From NCBI GenBank assembly GCA_025937785.1, contig JAICQQ010000049.1, forward strand, positions 1 through 43,957: 43,957 nt of DNA, in the 5' to 3' direction. This DNA comes from Polyangiaceae bacterium. GTDB taxonomy: Bacteria; Myxococcota_A; Polyangia; Polyangiales; Polyangiaceae. Below the pieces are notes generated by a model. It was not told where the DNA came from, did not search any database, and saw nothing but the letters and a program-made list of their open reading frames with translations. Position 1 is the first letter of the stretch. Every line of letters begins with the position of its first letter. The translations under genes were made by a program, and so were the position numbers. This document shows positions 27,401 through 34,447 of this stretch, piece by piece.

Positions 27401-28194
27401 TCGCGCACCTGGCGGTTTGGCTGGAGTGGAGCCGCCTACAGATACTGTGCCTCGGAGGTGATTTCGACGAGGTTGCTCGCAGCACGCCCGCTCTGCTCGA
27501 TGACGCCTGGGCCCGCGACAATCGCGGGGTCGTCCCGTTCCTCTCTGGTGTTCCAGGTGCGGTCGCGCGAGTCGCCGTGGAAGACTTGGTCGACCTGCGG
27601 CGCGATCTGGATCGCTCGCGAACGGCCTGGCACAAGCCGAGCTTCACTTGGCAAGACATCATGCAGACTCAGGGGGAAGTGCTGCTTGCTGCGTACGAAG
27701 GTGACATGGGGCCGGCCCTCGCCGTCACGGAGTTGCTCGAGAACAAATTGAGCAAGTCGCTCGCTCGTCACGCTGCATCGGTGCGCGGTTACGTCGGCTA
27801 CGTCAGCAGTTGGACCAGCCTCGGGCGCGCGCGAAGGCTGCCGCACGGGCCGGAACGCGCGCGCTTGCTCGAGCGCGCCTCGGCGTCGCTTCGCTTCGGT
27901 CATTCGAAGCGGCTGGCAGCAGCGTGGTCGTCTCCACTAGAACCGGCGGTGGAGGTGCTGCGCGGGAACACCGAGGCCGCGGTGGCCATGCTCAGAGCTC
28001 TGGTCGCCGATGAAAGCGCCAGCGAGCGCCTGCCGGTCTACGCCGTGTGCGCGCGGCGCGGGCTGGGCGCGCTGCTCGGCGGCGATGAGGGCGCCGCCCT
28101 CGTGCGCGAGGCCGATCGCTTTCTGAAGACCCACGGCGTGGTCGACCCAGAGCGCTTCGTCGCCGCCGTTGCCCCTGGCTTGACCGGCGGCTGA
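24484..28194 (+). CDS. Ser/Thr protein kinase fused to AAA/STAND ATPase and helical repeat region
   Basis: 1236 aa. The N-terminal kinase domain (~residues 33-310) has GDGGMG with K63 as the ATP-binding Lys, HRDLKPSN (D166), DFG (D184), and GTPAYMAPEQ as the activation segment end, so it should be active. A Pro/Ser/Arg linker follows. A STAND/AAA-16-type ATPase comes next: Walker A GESGIGKT (K363) and Walker B LIIDDLQW (D481/D482). The remaining ~600 residues are helical, TPR-like repeats (GEHQRAAEHWVEAAERSARSF, FERAVELYGRALEQG). The fold order matches PknK-type kinases, common in large myxobacterial genomes. TTG 24484 is preferred, since GAGGGGGG ends 6 bases before it; GTG 24463 is the longer alternative. 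It lacks membrane helices, so it is a cytosolic signalling hub with unknown targets. Confidence 0.93.
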   Translation: MGRDDEKPETLLTNSSRRSWSAPEPGQRLANGRFEISRRLGDGGMGIVYEAFDAERREKVALKTLQHLEPAGIYQLKSEFRVLADVSHPNLVRLHELFADDQTWFFTMDLVDGVQFDAWVAELRRRPPSNLSELCDSPWLEALRAALAQLVEAVAALHAFGKLHRDLKPSNVMLTHGGQVVVLDFGLTVAPAAEGPLDGELEGAFSGTPAYMAPEQVLGLKVSPASDWYALGVMLFQALTGSLPFQGSFHEIATQKQLRRAPRVTAAFPDVPEDLARICERLLATDPAARPDGATMLAEFGLRPSPASNRPPPSSRPPRSGAGGPPMIGREPELADIMAAYAVSVTAREPVIVMIEGESGIGKTTLVARFTELLRRDTDAVVLSGRCYERETVPFNAFDVVVDDLSRYLCELPKAEAARLAPAEAWALVRLFPVLGRVAAFANVEAHVGADPQEVRRRGFVALGELFSRMRDQAPLVLIIDDLQWSDADSIRLLLHLMRQAHAPGLLFVGTRRDVSYPVLEPLYDKLSSDIRVDFRECKLAPLAPDVAVQVIGRDAPAEVLHEARGNPFLLNELLRYARDRGAEDLGNHSLNEMLWQRCAELPLDSQRLLHAIALSAVSVPLALVVRAAGVEPNAHDALRDRQLVRRGTREGEVECYHDKIRETVEAAFSEAETRARHRSLAAAWEAAKDPDPELLALHHAGAGEHQRAAEHWVEAAERSARSFGFERAVELYGRALEQGCFDAETLHRLRIARADVLAQSGRSLEAAETCTGAMSGASARHRSDLTRRAGGFYLQCGRLEEAIPLVNQGLAPFGLSVARSNAAAVIGLLWERTRLRLRGYEPRAQPPDPGAAERFRAAEVITGALPSLDPIRYPALATRLLLIALDSGDPVLLARAMANELLVGLMLALPDAKLREIAARAEALCDRTGDPMARLWLDQSLATLELSDNPRLSLTHLDRARELLRAHPTPVVAHLAVWLEWSRLQILCLGGDFDEVARSTPALLDDAWARDNRGVVPFLSGVPGAVARVAVEDLVDLRRDLDRSRTAWHKPSFTWQDIMQTQGEVLLAAYEGDMGPALAVTELLENKLSKSLARHAASVRGYVGYVSSWTSLGRARRLPHGPERARLLERASASLRFGHSKRLAAAWSSPLEPAVEVLRGNTEAAVAMLRALVADESASERLPVYAVCARRGLGALLGGDEGAALVREADRFLKTHGVVDPERFVAAVAPGLTGG

Positions 28195-28196
28195 AG

Positions 28197-28355
28197 CGTC
28201 TTCCAACGGACCAGCGCTTCGTAGGCGAAGATGACGCCCGTACGAAGCTCGACGAGCGGCTGGTACACGACGTGGAGGTCTTCTGGGAGCAGCTCTCGAT
28301 GCAGTTCCTTGTACGAGCGTTTGACTACGCGCACGGTGGTGTGCTTGTCGCTCAT
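28197..28355 (-). pseudogene. N-terminal fragment of an EAL-domain protein
   Basis: From ATG 28355 the frame reads as a short leader (VRVVKRSYKELHRELLPED) followed by the opening strand of an EAL domain: LHVVYQPLVELRTGV then FAYEALVRW, including the E-A-L residues. Similarity stops after EALVRW, at about 28200, exactly where the kinase gene ends on the other strand (28194). The frame then continues antisense to that gene without family features. An EAL phosphodiesterase domain needs ~240 residues, so this is a decayed remnant truncated at the kinase boundary. Confidence 0.7.
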
Positions 28356-28456
28356 GCCCGTGAAACAGCTCGAATGCCATCATGAGCAGAGTAGCTTGAG
28401 CGGCTGGAAGCAACGCCGAACCGCAAGTGCGGGGGCCGATCCAGCATGCTGAACGT

Positions 28457-28917
28457 ATGTCAAGCTCACAAAAGTGTCCACACGCTCTTAGTGAAGCGGA
28501 AGCAGTTACGATCCGCTACCACCAAGCTCTACGAAGCCATCGAGGACATGATCACGGGCCGAGGCCTCGATCGAATGTCGGGCGCCTGGCACCCCATCGA
28601 CGAAACCAGCACGGGGCACCCCATCGACAACTGGGCGTTCGGCTGGGATGCGGTCTGGACGACGTGGCAGGCTTCCGCCGTCTTCGGACGCGGCGATCGA
28701 GGCGGTGGCAAGGTGCTCAGCATGCAGGTGTTCGTCAACGGCGAACGCGCATGCCCTGACGACCTTCAAGGCGGCGCCGGCATGGGGCGGTGGGGTGATG
28801 GCCTGCACCAACGTGCTGCGCAAGCTCGACGGCCAATGGAAGGTCGTGCACCGCCACGCTGACAAATCCCCAGAAATGGCGAAAGCGCTGGAAGCCATGA
28901 TCGAGGCGGGCGGCTGA
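28457..28917 (+). pseudogene. Frameshifted NTF2/SnoaL-like protein gene
   Basis: Three consecutive frames spell one NTF2-like protein. ATG 28457 opens with MSSSQKCPHALSEAEAV. After about 28510 the sense moves to the frame containing TTKLYEAIEDMITGRGLDRM and GHPIDNWAFGWDAVWTTWQA, ending near KVLSMQVFVNG. After about 28735 it moves again, to ALTTFKAAPAWGGG, TNVLRKLDGQWKVVHRHADKSPEM and the stop at 28917. Both shifts are in the +1 direction, as if one extra base sat at each point. Such proteins are usually ~150 aa with a cone-shaped fold and varied roles. Two lesions argue for a real pseudogene over a single sequencing error. Confidence 0.75.
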
Positions 28918-28972
28918 CTGAACGCCGCAGGTACTGGCGTGTTTCGGCGGGGTTTCCCGAGCCGCTGCGCGG

Positions 28973-29020
28973 GGTCGACACACAAAGGACTAATACTTGA
29001 TCTCCAGGGTTGTGTCGACC
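28973..29020. repeat. 10-base perfect inverted repeat with 28-base spacer
   Basis: GGTCGACACA (28973-28982) and TGTGTCGACC (29011-29020) are perfect inverted arms. They lie just after the frameshifted NTF2-like gene, across the stop codon of a minus-strand gene tail. They could be a hairpin, an operator or ends of a small element; none can be chosen from the sequence. Confidence 0.6.
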
Positions 29021-29177
29021 TGAGCGCGCTCCGCGAAATAGATGCGACTGCCACCCCCCGGGGCGCACATCCCGGGAGGGCCCCCAGTTCGTCGTTGGAG
29101 CAATAGTTTCGGGCTGTTCGGTGCGGCGCAGGCATCTGCGCGACGGCATCGACGACATCCGCCATCGGCGTCGGCAT
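28990..29177 (-). pseudogene. Possible remnant of a small minus-strand gene (frameshifted tail)
   Basis: From ATG 29177 a frame reads MADVVDAVAQMPAPH, then YCSNDELGALPGCAP. A neighbouring frame continues as GGSRIYFAERAQVDTTLEIKY and stops at TAG 28990. The join falls in a C6/G4 run (about 29052-29063) and needs one missing base. The ending, a beta-strand closing on an aromatic residue, looks like a true protein C-terminus. No family was recognised. An in-frame stop lies directly before ATG 29177, so at most a ~60-residue product or a larger broken gene is implied. A coincidence of open frames is possible. Confidence 0.3.
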
Positions 29178-29247
29178 TTAGTAGTCGGCTGCTGCTGCCG
29201 TACTGTTCACCAGCCCGTGGGATCCTTGCTCCCGTCCCCGGGCTTGG

Positions 29248-29293
29248 GAAGGGTCTCGGTGTTTGTGAGGTTCACCGAGACCCTTCGTTTTTT
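29248..29293 (+). terminator. Strong intrinsic terminator with no gene upstream
   Basis: GAAGGGTCTCGGTG (29248-29261) pairs perfectly with CACCGAGACCCTTC (29273-29286) around an 11-base loop, followed by GTTTTTT. This is a textbook Rho-independent terminator on the plus strand. The nearest plus-strand coding DNA is the broken NTF2-like gene ending 330 bases earlier, so it either ends a leftover transcript or a small RNA. Confidence 0.85.
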
Positions 29294-29678
29294 CTGGTTT
29301 TCATCCAGTTCGTGGGGCGGGCGCGCCGCGGTTATCGAGGCGGTGTCAGATTTCCGTGAGCGCCAGCGCAGCGGCAGCAGCCACCCGCCCCCCATTGGCG
29401 AAGGCAGCCCAGCGGCGATGCCAGGCCCCTGAACGCCTGCGTTCGGAGCGCCGCTTTGCCGGAGTTCCCGTGGCCACGCGCGCGAGCACCGAGTCAGGCT
29501 CGGCTCGAAGCGGCCCAGTGACCGCCCGCACCTTCGCCTACATTGTTGAAATTGACTTGCAGTTTCATTCTCTATCTGGTACTCAGCGGCTCTTTACTAT
29601 TGAACGATTCGGCTTCCGGGCACGCGATTCCGATTGAAGTTGAATATCAGTTCCCACTACTAGACGGAGAAAAGAGTC
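29294..29678. promoter_or_regulatory. Non-coding leader and promoter region of the imelysin/TonB operon
   Basis: No gene is seen between the orphan terminator and the lipoprotein start. The last ~140 bases become AT-richer than their surroundings and hold candidate promoter sequence around 29545-29600. This includes a TTGACT, and TGAAA...TTTCA half-sites 11 bases apart which could belong to a metal-responsive operator. The match to a Fur box is weak. ACGGAGA (29664-29670) is the ribosome-binding site for the first gene. Confidence 0.4.
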
Positions 29679-31472
29679 ATGCGCGGTTTGAAGTTCGGGT
29701 TCATTTGCAGCGCGCTCGCGCTCAGTGGCGCGGTAGCGGCATGCGGCAGCGACGACGACGGAGACTCCAGCTCGGGCAGCGGTGGAACGGGCGGTGCTGG
29801 CGGCTCGGCTGAAACCACCACGGGCGGCTCCGGAGGCACTGCTCCCACGACGACCGCCAACAGCGGAGGCTCGGACGCCGGCGGGTCCGGCGGGTCGGCG
29901 GGGGCTGAGACGACGACGGGGGGCAGCGGTGGAACCGACGGCACCACGACTACCGGTGGGAGCGGCGGCTCCGCGGGCGACGGGGGAGCTCCTCCCGAGG
30001 GGTTCGCTCCGATCACCGAGGTGACCAACGTCGTGATCCCCGAAGCGAACGAAATGCTCGGGCTCGCGTTCGGGGCTGACGGCAAAATCTGGGCTTCGGG
30101 CGCCACCAGCGTCGACCCCGACGACCAGCAGCTCGTGATCGCCCGCTTCAATCCGGACGGCACCCCGGACACGACGTTTCAAGACGAAGGATTCTTGATC
30201 CACAACGTCGTGGTCGGCGGCGGCGAGCTGTCGCGAGGGATCGTCGAATTGGAGAACGGCGACATCATCGTCCAAGCCAACGTCGACGACGGCAACGGCG
30301 GCGCGCTCATCACCGACGCTGGCGGCGGCGATGACATGCCGCGCCAAGACGGCCGCAACGTCGTGCTGTTGCGCTTCGACTCCGACGGCGAACTCGTCAC
30401 GAGCTTCGGCGACGACGGCGTCGCCCAACTCGATCTCGGTTGGACCTCGGACGACGATGCAGACTGGCCGGTTCCCACTTACGATTCCTCGACCCTCGAG
30501 GACGGTGATGATCCCGAGGACGGCTTCTCCGGTCCCGGCTTCCCCATCGACGACTCGTGGGGTATCGCGTTGGACACCTCGAGCGACGAGGAGAGAATCG
30601 TCGTGTTCGGCGCAGGGCCGGCCGCGCACGTCACCGATCCAGAAGCGGTGCAGCGCGTCGACAACGATCGCTACGTGCTGCGCGTATTGGCGAGCGACGG
30701 CTCGCTCGACCCCGACTTCAACGACGGCGCCCCCTTCACGTTCGGCTCCGCGGGTGTGCTCTCGGACGGCGCCCGCCGCGGTATCGTCGAACCCGATGGC
30801 TCCATCCTGAGCGGCGGTTACACGAACTACGGCGCGGGGCTGGGCAACCACGTGATGCTGCTGCGCTTGTTCGAGGACGGCACTCCCGACGCTAACTTCG
30901 GGTTCGGCCTGTCGATCCCTGGCGTCACCTGGTTCAACCCATTCCGCGAGGATGACGGCGTCGCCGAGTGCTACTCGGTCGCGCGCCAATCGACCGGGCG
31001 CGTGATCACCACCGGTTACGGCCGCGCCACCGGCGTCGGCGTGCCGTCGCAGTACGGCTACGCCACCACCGATCTGCAGGACGTCGTGATCTTCGGGGTG
31101 AACCCAGGTGAGCTCGATCTCGATTGGGGCAATCAGGGCACCCTCGCCATCCAGAGCGAAGAAGCCGGGCTGGTCGATACGGAGGACCGCGGACGTGACC
31201 TCATCGTGCTGCCCGACGACCGCACGGTCCACGCCGGTCGTTTCGGCGGTAGCCCCGCGCTGTTCGTGGTCACCCCCGACGGTCAGCCCGACACGAGCGT
31301 GGGCGACGGCGGCAAGTTCCTCTACGAACCGTTCGAGGAAGCCACCTCGCATTTCTATGCGATCGCTTCGAACCAAAACGTCGCAGACCGCGATGAGACG
31401 CTCATCGTGGCTGCCACCAACCACCATGCGGAAGGCGTGATCCTCGCGATCTTGAAGGTCGAGGAGGAGTAA
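29679..31472 (+). CDS. Lipoprotein with delta-60-type repeats, predicted beta-propeller
   Basis: 597 aa. A lipoprotein signal ends AVAAC (lipobox VAAC), so the protein is lipid-anchored. About 80 residues of Gly/Ser/Thr-rich linker (SGSGGTGGAGGS, TTTGGSGGS) follow, the style of myxobacterial surface lipoproteins. The rest consists of about six repeats of a strand pattern close to the delta-60 repeat: IARFNPDGTPDTTFQDEGF, LLRFDSDGELVTSFGDDGV, VLRVLASDGSLDPDFNDG, LLRLFEDGTPDANFGFG, and VVTPDGQPDTSVGDGGKF. Such repeats usually build a beta-propeller. It is very acidic. As the first gene of the operon, 29 bases before the imelysin gene, it may be a surface binding protein for the imported metal or for a partner; a direct function is not known. 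Confidence 0.85.
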   Translation: MRGLKFGFICSALALSGAVAACGSDDDGDSSSGSGGTGGAGGSAETTTGGSGGTAPTTTANSGGSDAGGSGGSAGAETTTGGSGGTDGTTTTGGSGGSAGDGGAPPEGFAPITEVTNVVIPEANEMLGLAFGADGKIWASGATSVDPDDQQLVIARFNPDGTPDTTFQDEGFLIHNVVVGGGELSRGIVELENGDIIVQANVDDGNGGALITDAGGGDDMPRQDGRNVVLLRFDSDGELVTSFGDDGVAQLDLGWTSDDDADWPVPTYDSSTLEDGDDPEDGFSGPGFPIDDSWGIALDTSSDEERIVVFGAGPAAHVTDPEAVQRVDNDRYVLRVLASDGSLDPDFNDGAPFTFGSAGVLSDGARRGIVEPDGSILSGGYTNYGAGLGNHVMLLRLFEDGTPDANFGFGLSIPGVTWFNPFREDDGVAECYSVARQSTGRVITTGYGRATGVGVPSQYGYATTDLQDVVIFGVNPGELDLDWGNQGTLAIQSEEAGLVDTEDRGRDLIVLPDDRTVHAGRFGGSPALFVVTPDGQPDTSVGDGGKFLYEPFEEATSHFYAIASNQNVADRDETLIVAATNHHAEGVILAILKVEEE

Positions 31473-31501
31473 CCCTTCAGTCCCGTGTCGGAGCACACCG
31501 A

Positions 31502-32989
31502 ATGCTAGCTGGAGGCGGCCGAGCGCCGCAGAGCAGCTCCAAGCACCGCCATTGGAGTCGCCCCCACTCTGCCTTCCGCTGGTTACTGGCGCTCGGTGTG
31601 CCCCTGGCTTGCTCGACCGAAGACCCCGTCGAGAACTACCTCCCTGCTCGCGCGGGCGGCACCCTTTCGGCGACCACCGCACCGGGGGGAACAGCGGCCG
31701 GCACCGTTTCCGGGTCGGGCGGTAGCGCGGGCGAGGCGACCGACGGTGGCGCCGTCGACGCCGGCGCCGCCGGGCAGGCATCGAGTTCGACGGACGCCGT
31801 GGCGACGAGCTCGAGCAGCGGAGGCACCGGGGGGAGCTCCGCTGGCGGCACCGGCGGTGGCGGCACCGGCGGCACCCCGAGCGACTGCGGCCCTGCACCC
31901 GCGGCTGAGGGGCCCTTCACCAAGGAGCGTTTGCGCGCTGCAGCCGCCGATTGCGCGCTGCACCACTACTGCGAGTTCGAGGGGCGCGCTCACCGTCTCG
32001 AGAACGCGATCGCGGAACACGCCGTGAAGGCGACGGACGCGAGTCGCGCGCACGCCCAGAGCGCCTGGCGGGAGGCGATGCAAAGCTGGCAGATCCTCGA
32101 GGTCTTCCAGTTCGGCCCGCTGGCGAGCGCGTCCAGGACTGCCGGCAAGGACGGGTTCCAAGGCAAGGGCCTGCGCGACAAGATCTACGCCTGGCCCGTC
32201 GTCGCTCGTTGCCGCGTCGACGAGCAGGTCATCGGCCGCAGTTTCGTAGACCGCGGCATGGACGGCGCCCTGATTTCCGGTCGCGGTCTGTACGCGCTCG
32301 AAACGCTGCTCTTTTACTCCGGCGCCGACAGCGCCTGTGGCGCGTCGACGCCGACGTCGCAAACCTGGCAATCGCTCGCCTCTACCACGCTGGAAGCCTA
32401 CAAGCAGGACTACGCGCTCGCGGCCAGCGAGGACGTGGTCGACCAGATTCAAGGCCTGGTTCGCACCTGGACCACGGGCGACGACGCCTTCTACCCGAAG
32501 TTCGTGAGCGCGAGCGGTTACCCGAACGAACAAGAAGCGATGAACGTGCTCGCTTGGGCGCTCGTTTACCTCGAGAAAGAGGTCAAGGACTACAAGCTCG
32601 GCATCCCTGCGGGCTATACCTTGGTCGCCCCTGTGAGCGAGCCCGAAGCGCCTTACGCCGGTGGTGGATATGTCAATGTGGTCCAGAACCTGCGCGGGTT
32701 TCGCAGTCTATTTCAGGGGTGTGGAGACAACGGTGAAGGCCTCGGCTTCGACGACTGGCTGATCGAAGCCGGGCACCACGCGCTCGCCGCGGACATCCGC
32801 GCCGCGTGGCAAACCGCGTTCGAGACCGCCGAGAAGCTCGCCCTGGCGAGCACACCCAGCGCCGGGGCCGTGGAGCAAACCTACCTCGACGTGAAGGCGT
32901 TGACCGACTTGCTGAAGAACGAGCTGCTCGGGACCGGCAGCCCGTTGAACCTGGACCTACCCGACAGCGTCGCGGGGGATACCGACTGA
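31502..32989 (+). CDS. Imelysin-family (M75-like) lipoprotein, probable iron-uptake factor
   Basis: 495 aa. An N-terminal hydrophobic segment ends LGVPLAC, a likely though imperfect lipobox. A ~90-residue Gly/Ser/Thr linker follows. The imelysin domain covers residues ~145-490, with WREAMQSWQILEVFQFGPL, KDGFQGKGLRDKIYAWPVVARC, and GRGLYALETLLFY near 260, then IEAGHHALAADIRAAWQTAFETAEKLA. The family signature GxHxxE reads here G262-L-Y264-A-L-E267, so the His is Tyr. Imelysins, including ICMP/IrpA and EfeO-like proteins, are tied to iron uptake and are not proven peptidases. CGGAG lies 8 bases before ATG 31502. Its stop overlaps the HTTM gene start by one base (TGATG). Confidence 0.88.
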   Translation: MLAGGGRAPQSSSKHRHWSRPHSAFRWLLALGVPLACSTEDPVENYLPARAGGTLSATTAPGGTAAGTVSGSGGSAGEATDGGAVDAGAAGQASSSTDAVATSSSSGGTGGSSAGGTGGGGTGGTPSDCGPAPAAEGPFTKERLRAAAADCALHHYCEFEGRAHRLENAIAEHAVKATDASRAHAQSAWREAMQSWQILEVFQFGPLASASRTAGKDGFQGKGLRDKIYAWPVVARCRVDEQVIGRSFVDRGMDGALISGRGLYALETLLFYSGADSACGASTPTSQTWQSLASTTLEAYKQDYALAASEDVVDQIQGLVRTWTTGDDAFYPKFVSASGYPNEQEAMNVLAWALVYLEKEVKDYKLGIPAGYTLVAPVSEPEAPYAGGGYVNVVQNLRGFRSLFQGCGDNGEGLGFDDWLIEAGHHALAADIRAAWQTAFETAEKLALASTPSAGAVEQTYLDVKALTDLLKNELLGTGSPLNLDLPDSVAGDTD

Positions 32990-34425
32990 TGCGACCGGCC
33001 CTCCCCTCGTTTGCGAGTGGAGTCGTGCCCCGTGCCTGGCTCGCCGCACTCGGGCGTCCCGTCGACGGCGCGTGGCTCGGCGCATTCCGTTTCCTGTTCG
33101 GGCTCTTGCTGGCTGTTTCGGTACTCCGCTTCTTGGCCTTTGGCTGGGTGGAGCGGCTCTTGGTCGAACCCACTTTCCACTTCAAGTACTGGGGCTTCGA
33201 GTGGGTCGAAGCGCTGCCCGGCCCGGCCATGCGAGCGTTGTTCTGGGTGCTCTTCGGCGCCGCGCTCGCGACCGCCGTCGGTTTCTGCTTTCGCTTGTCC
33301 GCCGCGCTGCTGGGCAGTGGCTTCGTTTATTTCCAGCTGATCGACGTCAGCAACTACCTGAACCACTACTACCTCGCAGCTCTTCTAGTGTGGCTGCTCT
33401 GCTTCTCGCCGGCCCACCGCAGCTGGTCCGTCGACGCTTGGATCGCACGGCGTCGCGCCGCCCGCCGCGGTGCTGCTGCACCGCCGCGTTTCGTGGCGCA
33501 AGGGTGGCTGTACCTTTTCCGCTTTCAGATTGGCCTGGTCTACACCTTCGCGGGCCTCGCCAAGGCCCAGGCTGACTGGCTCGTGCACGCGCAGCCTCTC
33601 AGCATCTGGCTCGGCGCGAGTACGGACGTGCCCATCCTGGGACCGTTGTTCGCCGTTCGGGGCGTCCCGCTCGTGATGAGCTGGTGCGGGTTTCTGTTCG
33701 ACACGACCATCGTGTGTTGGCTCCTGTGGCGCCGAACACGCTCCTACGCCTTCGCTGTCGTGGTGCTGTTTCATGCCCTGACAGGGCTGTTGCTCCCGAT
33801 CGGGATGTTTCCGCTGATCATGATCACGGCCGCGATGGTGTTCTTCGAGCCGGACTGGCCGCGACGGCTGTTGGCGCGCTTCTCGCGCGCTCGAGCCGCG
33901 GCGCCGCTGAGCCCTGCCCTCGCGCCGGCACCCCTGGCGCGGGGTGCGCGCTTCGCGCTCTGCCTAGGCGCCGTTTACTGCGGTCTGCAGCTCGTGCTGC
34001 CGCTGCGCTTTCTAGCTTATCCCGGCAACGTGCTGTGGCACGAACAAGGGATGCGATTTTCTTGGCGCGTGATGGTGCGCGCCAAGGGCGGTAACACGAG
34101 CTTCATCGTGCGCCACAAGGCGACCGGCCAAGAGTGGCACGTGAGTCCGCGGGCGTACCTCACCGGGCTGCAAGAGACCGAAATGTCGAGCCAGCCAGAT
34201 CTGATCTTGCAGCTCGCGCACCACATTCGACGCGACTTCGAGGCGCGCGGCCAGGGCCCGGTCGAGGTTCGCGTGGACTCTCGCGTGGCCTTCAACGGCC
34301 GGCGCAGCGCGCCGCTGATCGATCCCCACCGTGACCTTACTACCATTCGTGACGGGCTGGCCGCGCGGGACTGGGTGCTACCGGCACCGCGCTCACGACC
34401 CACACCCACGCGCCCCGTCTTGTAA
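32989..34425 (+). CDS. HTTM-domain membrane protein (vitamin K-dependent gamma-carboxylase-like)
   Basis: 478 aa from ATG 32989, overlapping the imelysin stop. The multi-helix HTTM domain fills residues ~25-370: FRFLFGLLLAVSVLRFLAFGW, ALFWVLFGAALATAVGFCFRL, YLNHYYLAALLVWLLCFSP, and YLFRFQIGLVYTFAGLAKAQADWL. The last segment matches the active-site strand of vitamin K-dependent gamma-carboxylase, and the Lys taken as catalytic base in the human enzyme corresponds to K192 here (AKAQADW). HEQGMRFSWRVMVRAKGG and the segment WHVSPRAYLTGLQETEM form a typical C-terminal region after the helices. Bacterial members have no known cofactor or substrate. The operon context suggests a role in metal uptake, perhaps modifying or delivering to the imelysin or receptor. 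Confidence 0.88.
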   Translation: MRPALPSFASGVVPRAWLAALGRPVDGAWLGAFRFLFGLLLAVSVLRFLAFGWVERLLVEPTFHFKYWGFEWVEALPGPAMRALFWVLFGAALATAVGFCFRLSAALLGSGFVYFQLIDVSNYLNHYYLAALLVWLLCFSPAHRSWSVDAWIARRRAARRGAAAPPRFVAQGWLYLFRFQIGLVYTFAGLAKAQADWLVHAQPLSIWLGASTDVPILGPLFAVRGVPLVMSWCGFLFDTTIVCWLLWRRTRSYAFAVVVLFHALTGLLLPIGMFPLIMITAAMVFFEPDWPRRLLARFSRARAAAPLSPALAPAPLARGARFALCLGAVYCGLQLVLPLRFLAYPGNVLWHEQGMRFSWRVMVRAKGGNTSFIVRHKATGQEWHVSPRAYLTGLQETEMSSQPDLILQLAHHIRRDFEARGQGPVEVRVDSRVAFNGRRSAPLIDPHRDLTTIRDGLAARDWVLPAPRSRPTPTRPVL

Positions 34426-34447
34426 CGGCGGCTCGCCTTCCTTTTCC

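Noticed and set aside
29546..29572. Fur box upstream of the imelysin operon
   Set aside because: TGAAA and TTTCA half-sites are 11 bases apart with no matching inner hexamers; the match to a 19-base Fur box is too weak to call.
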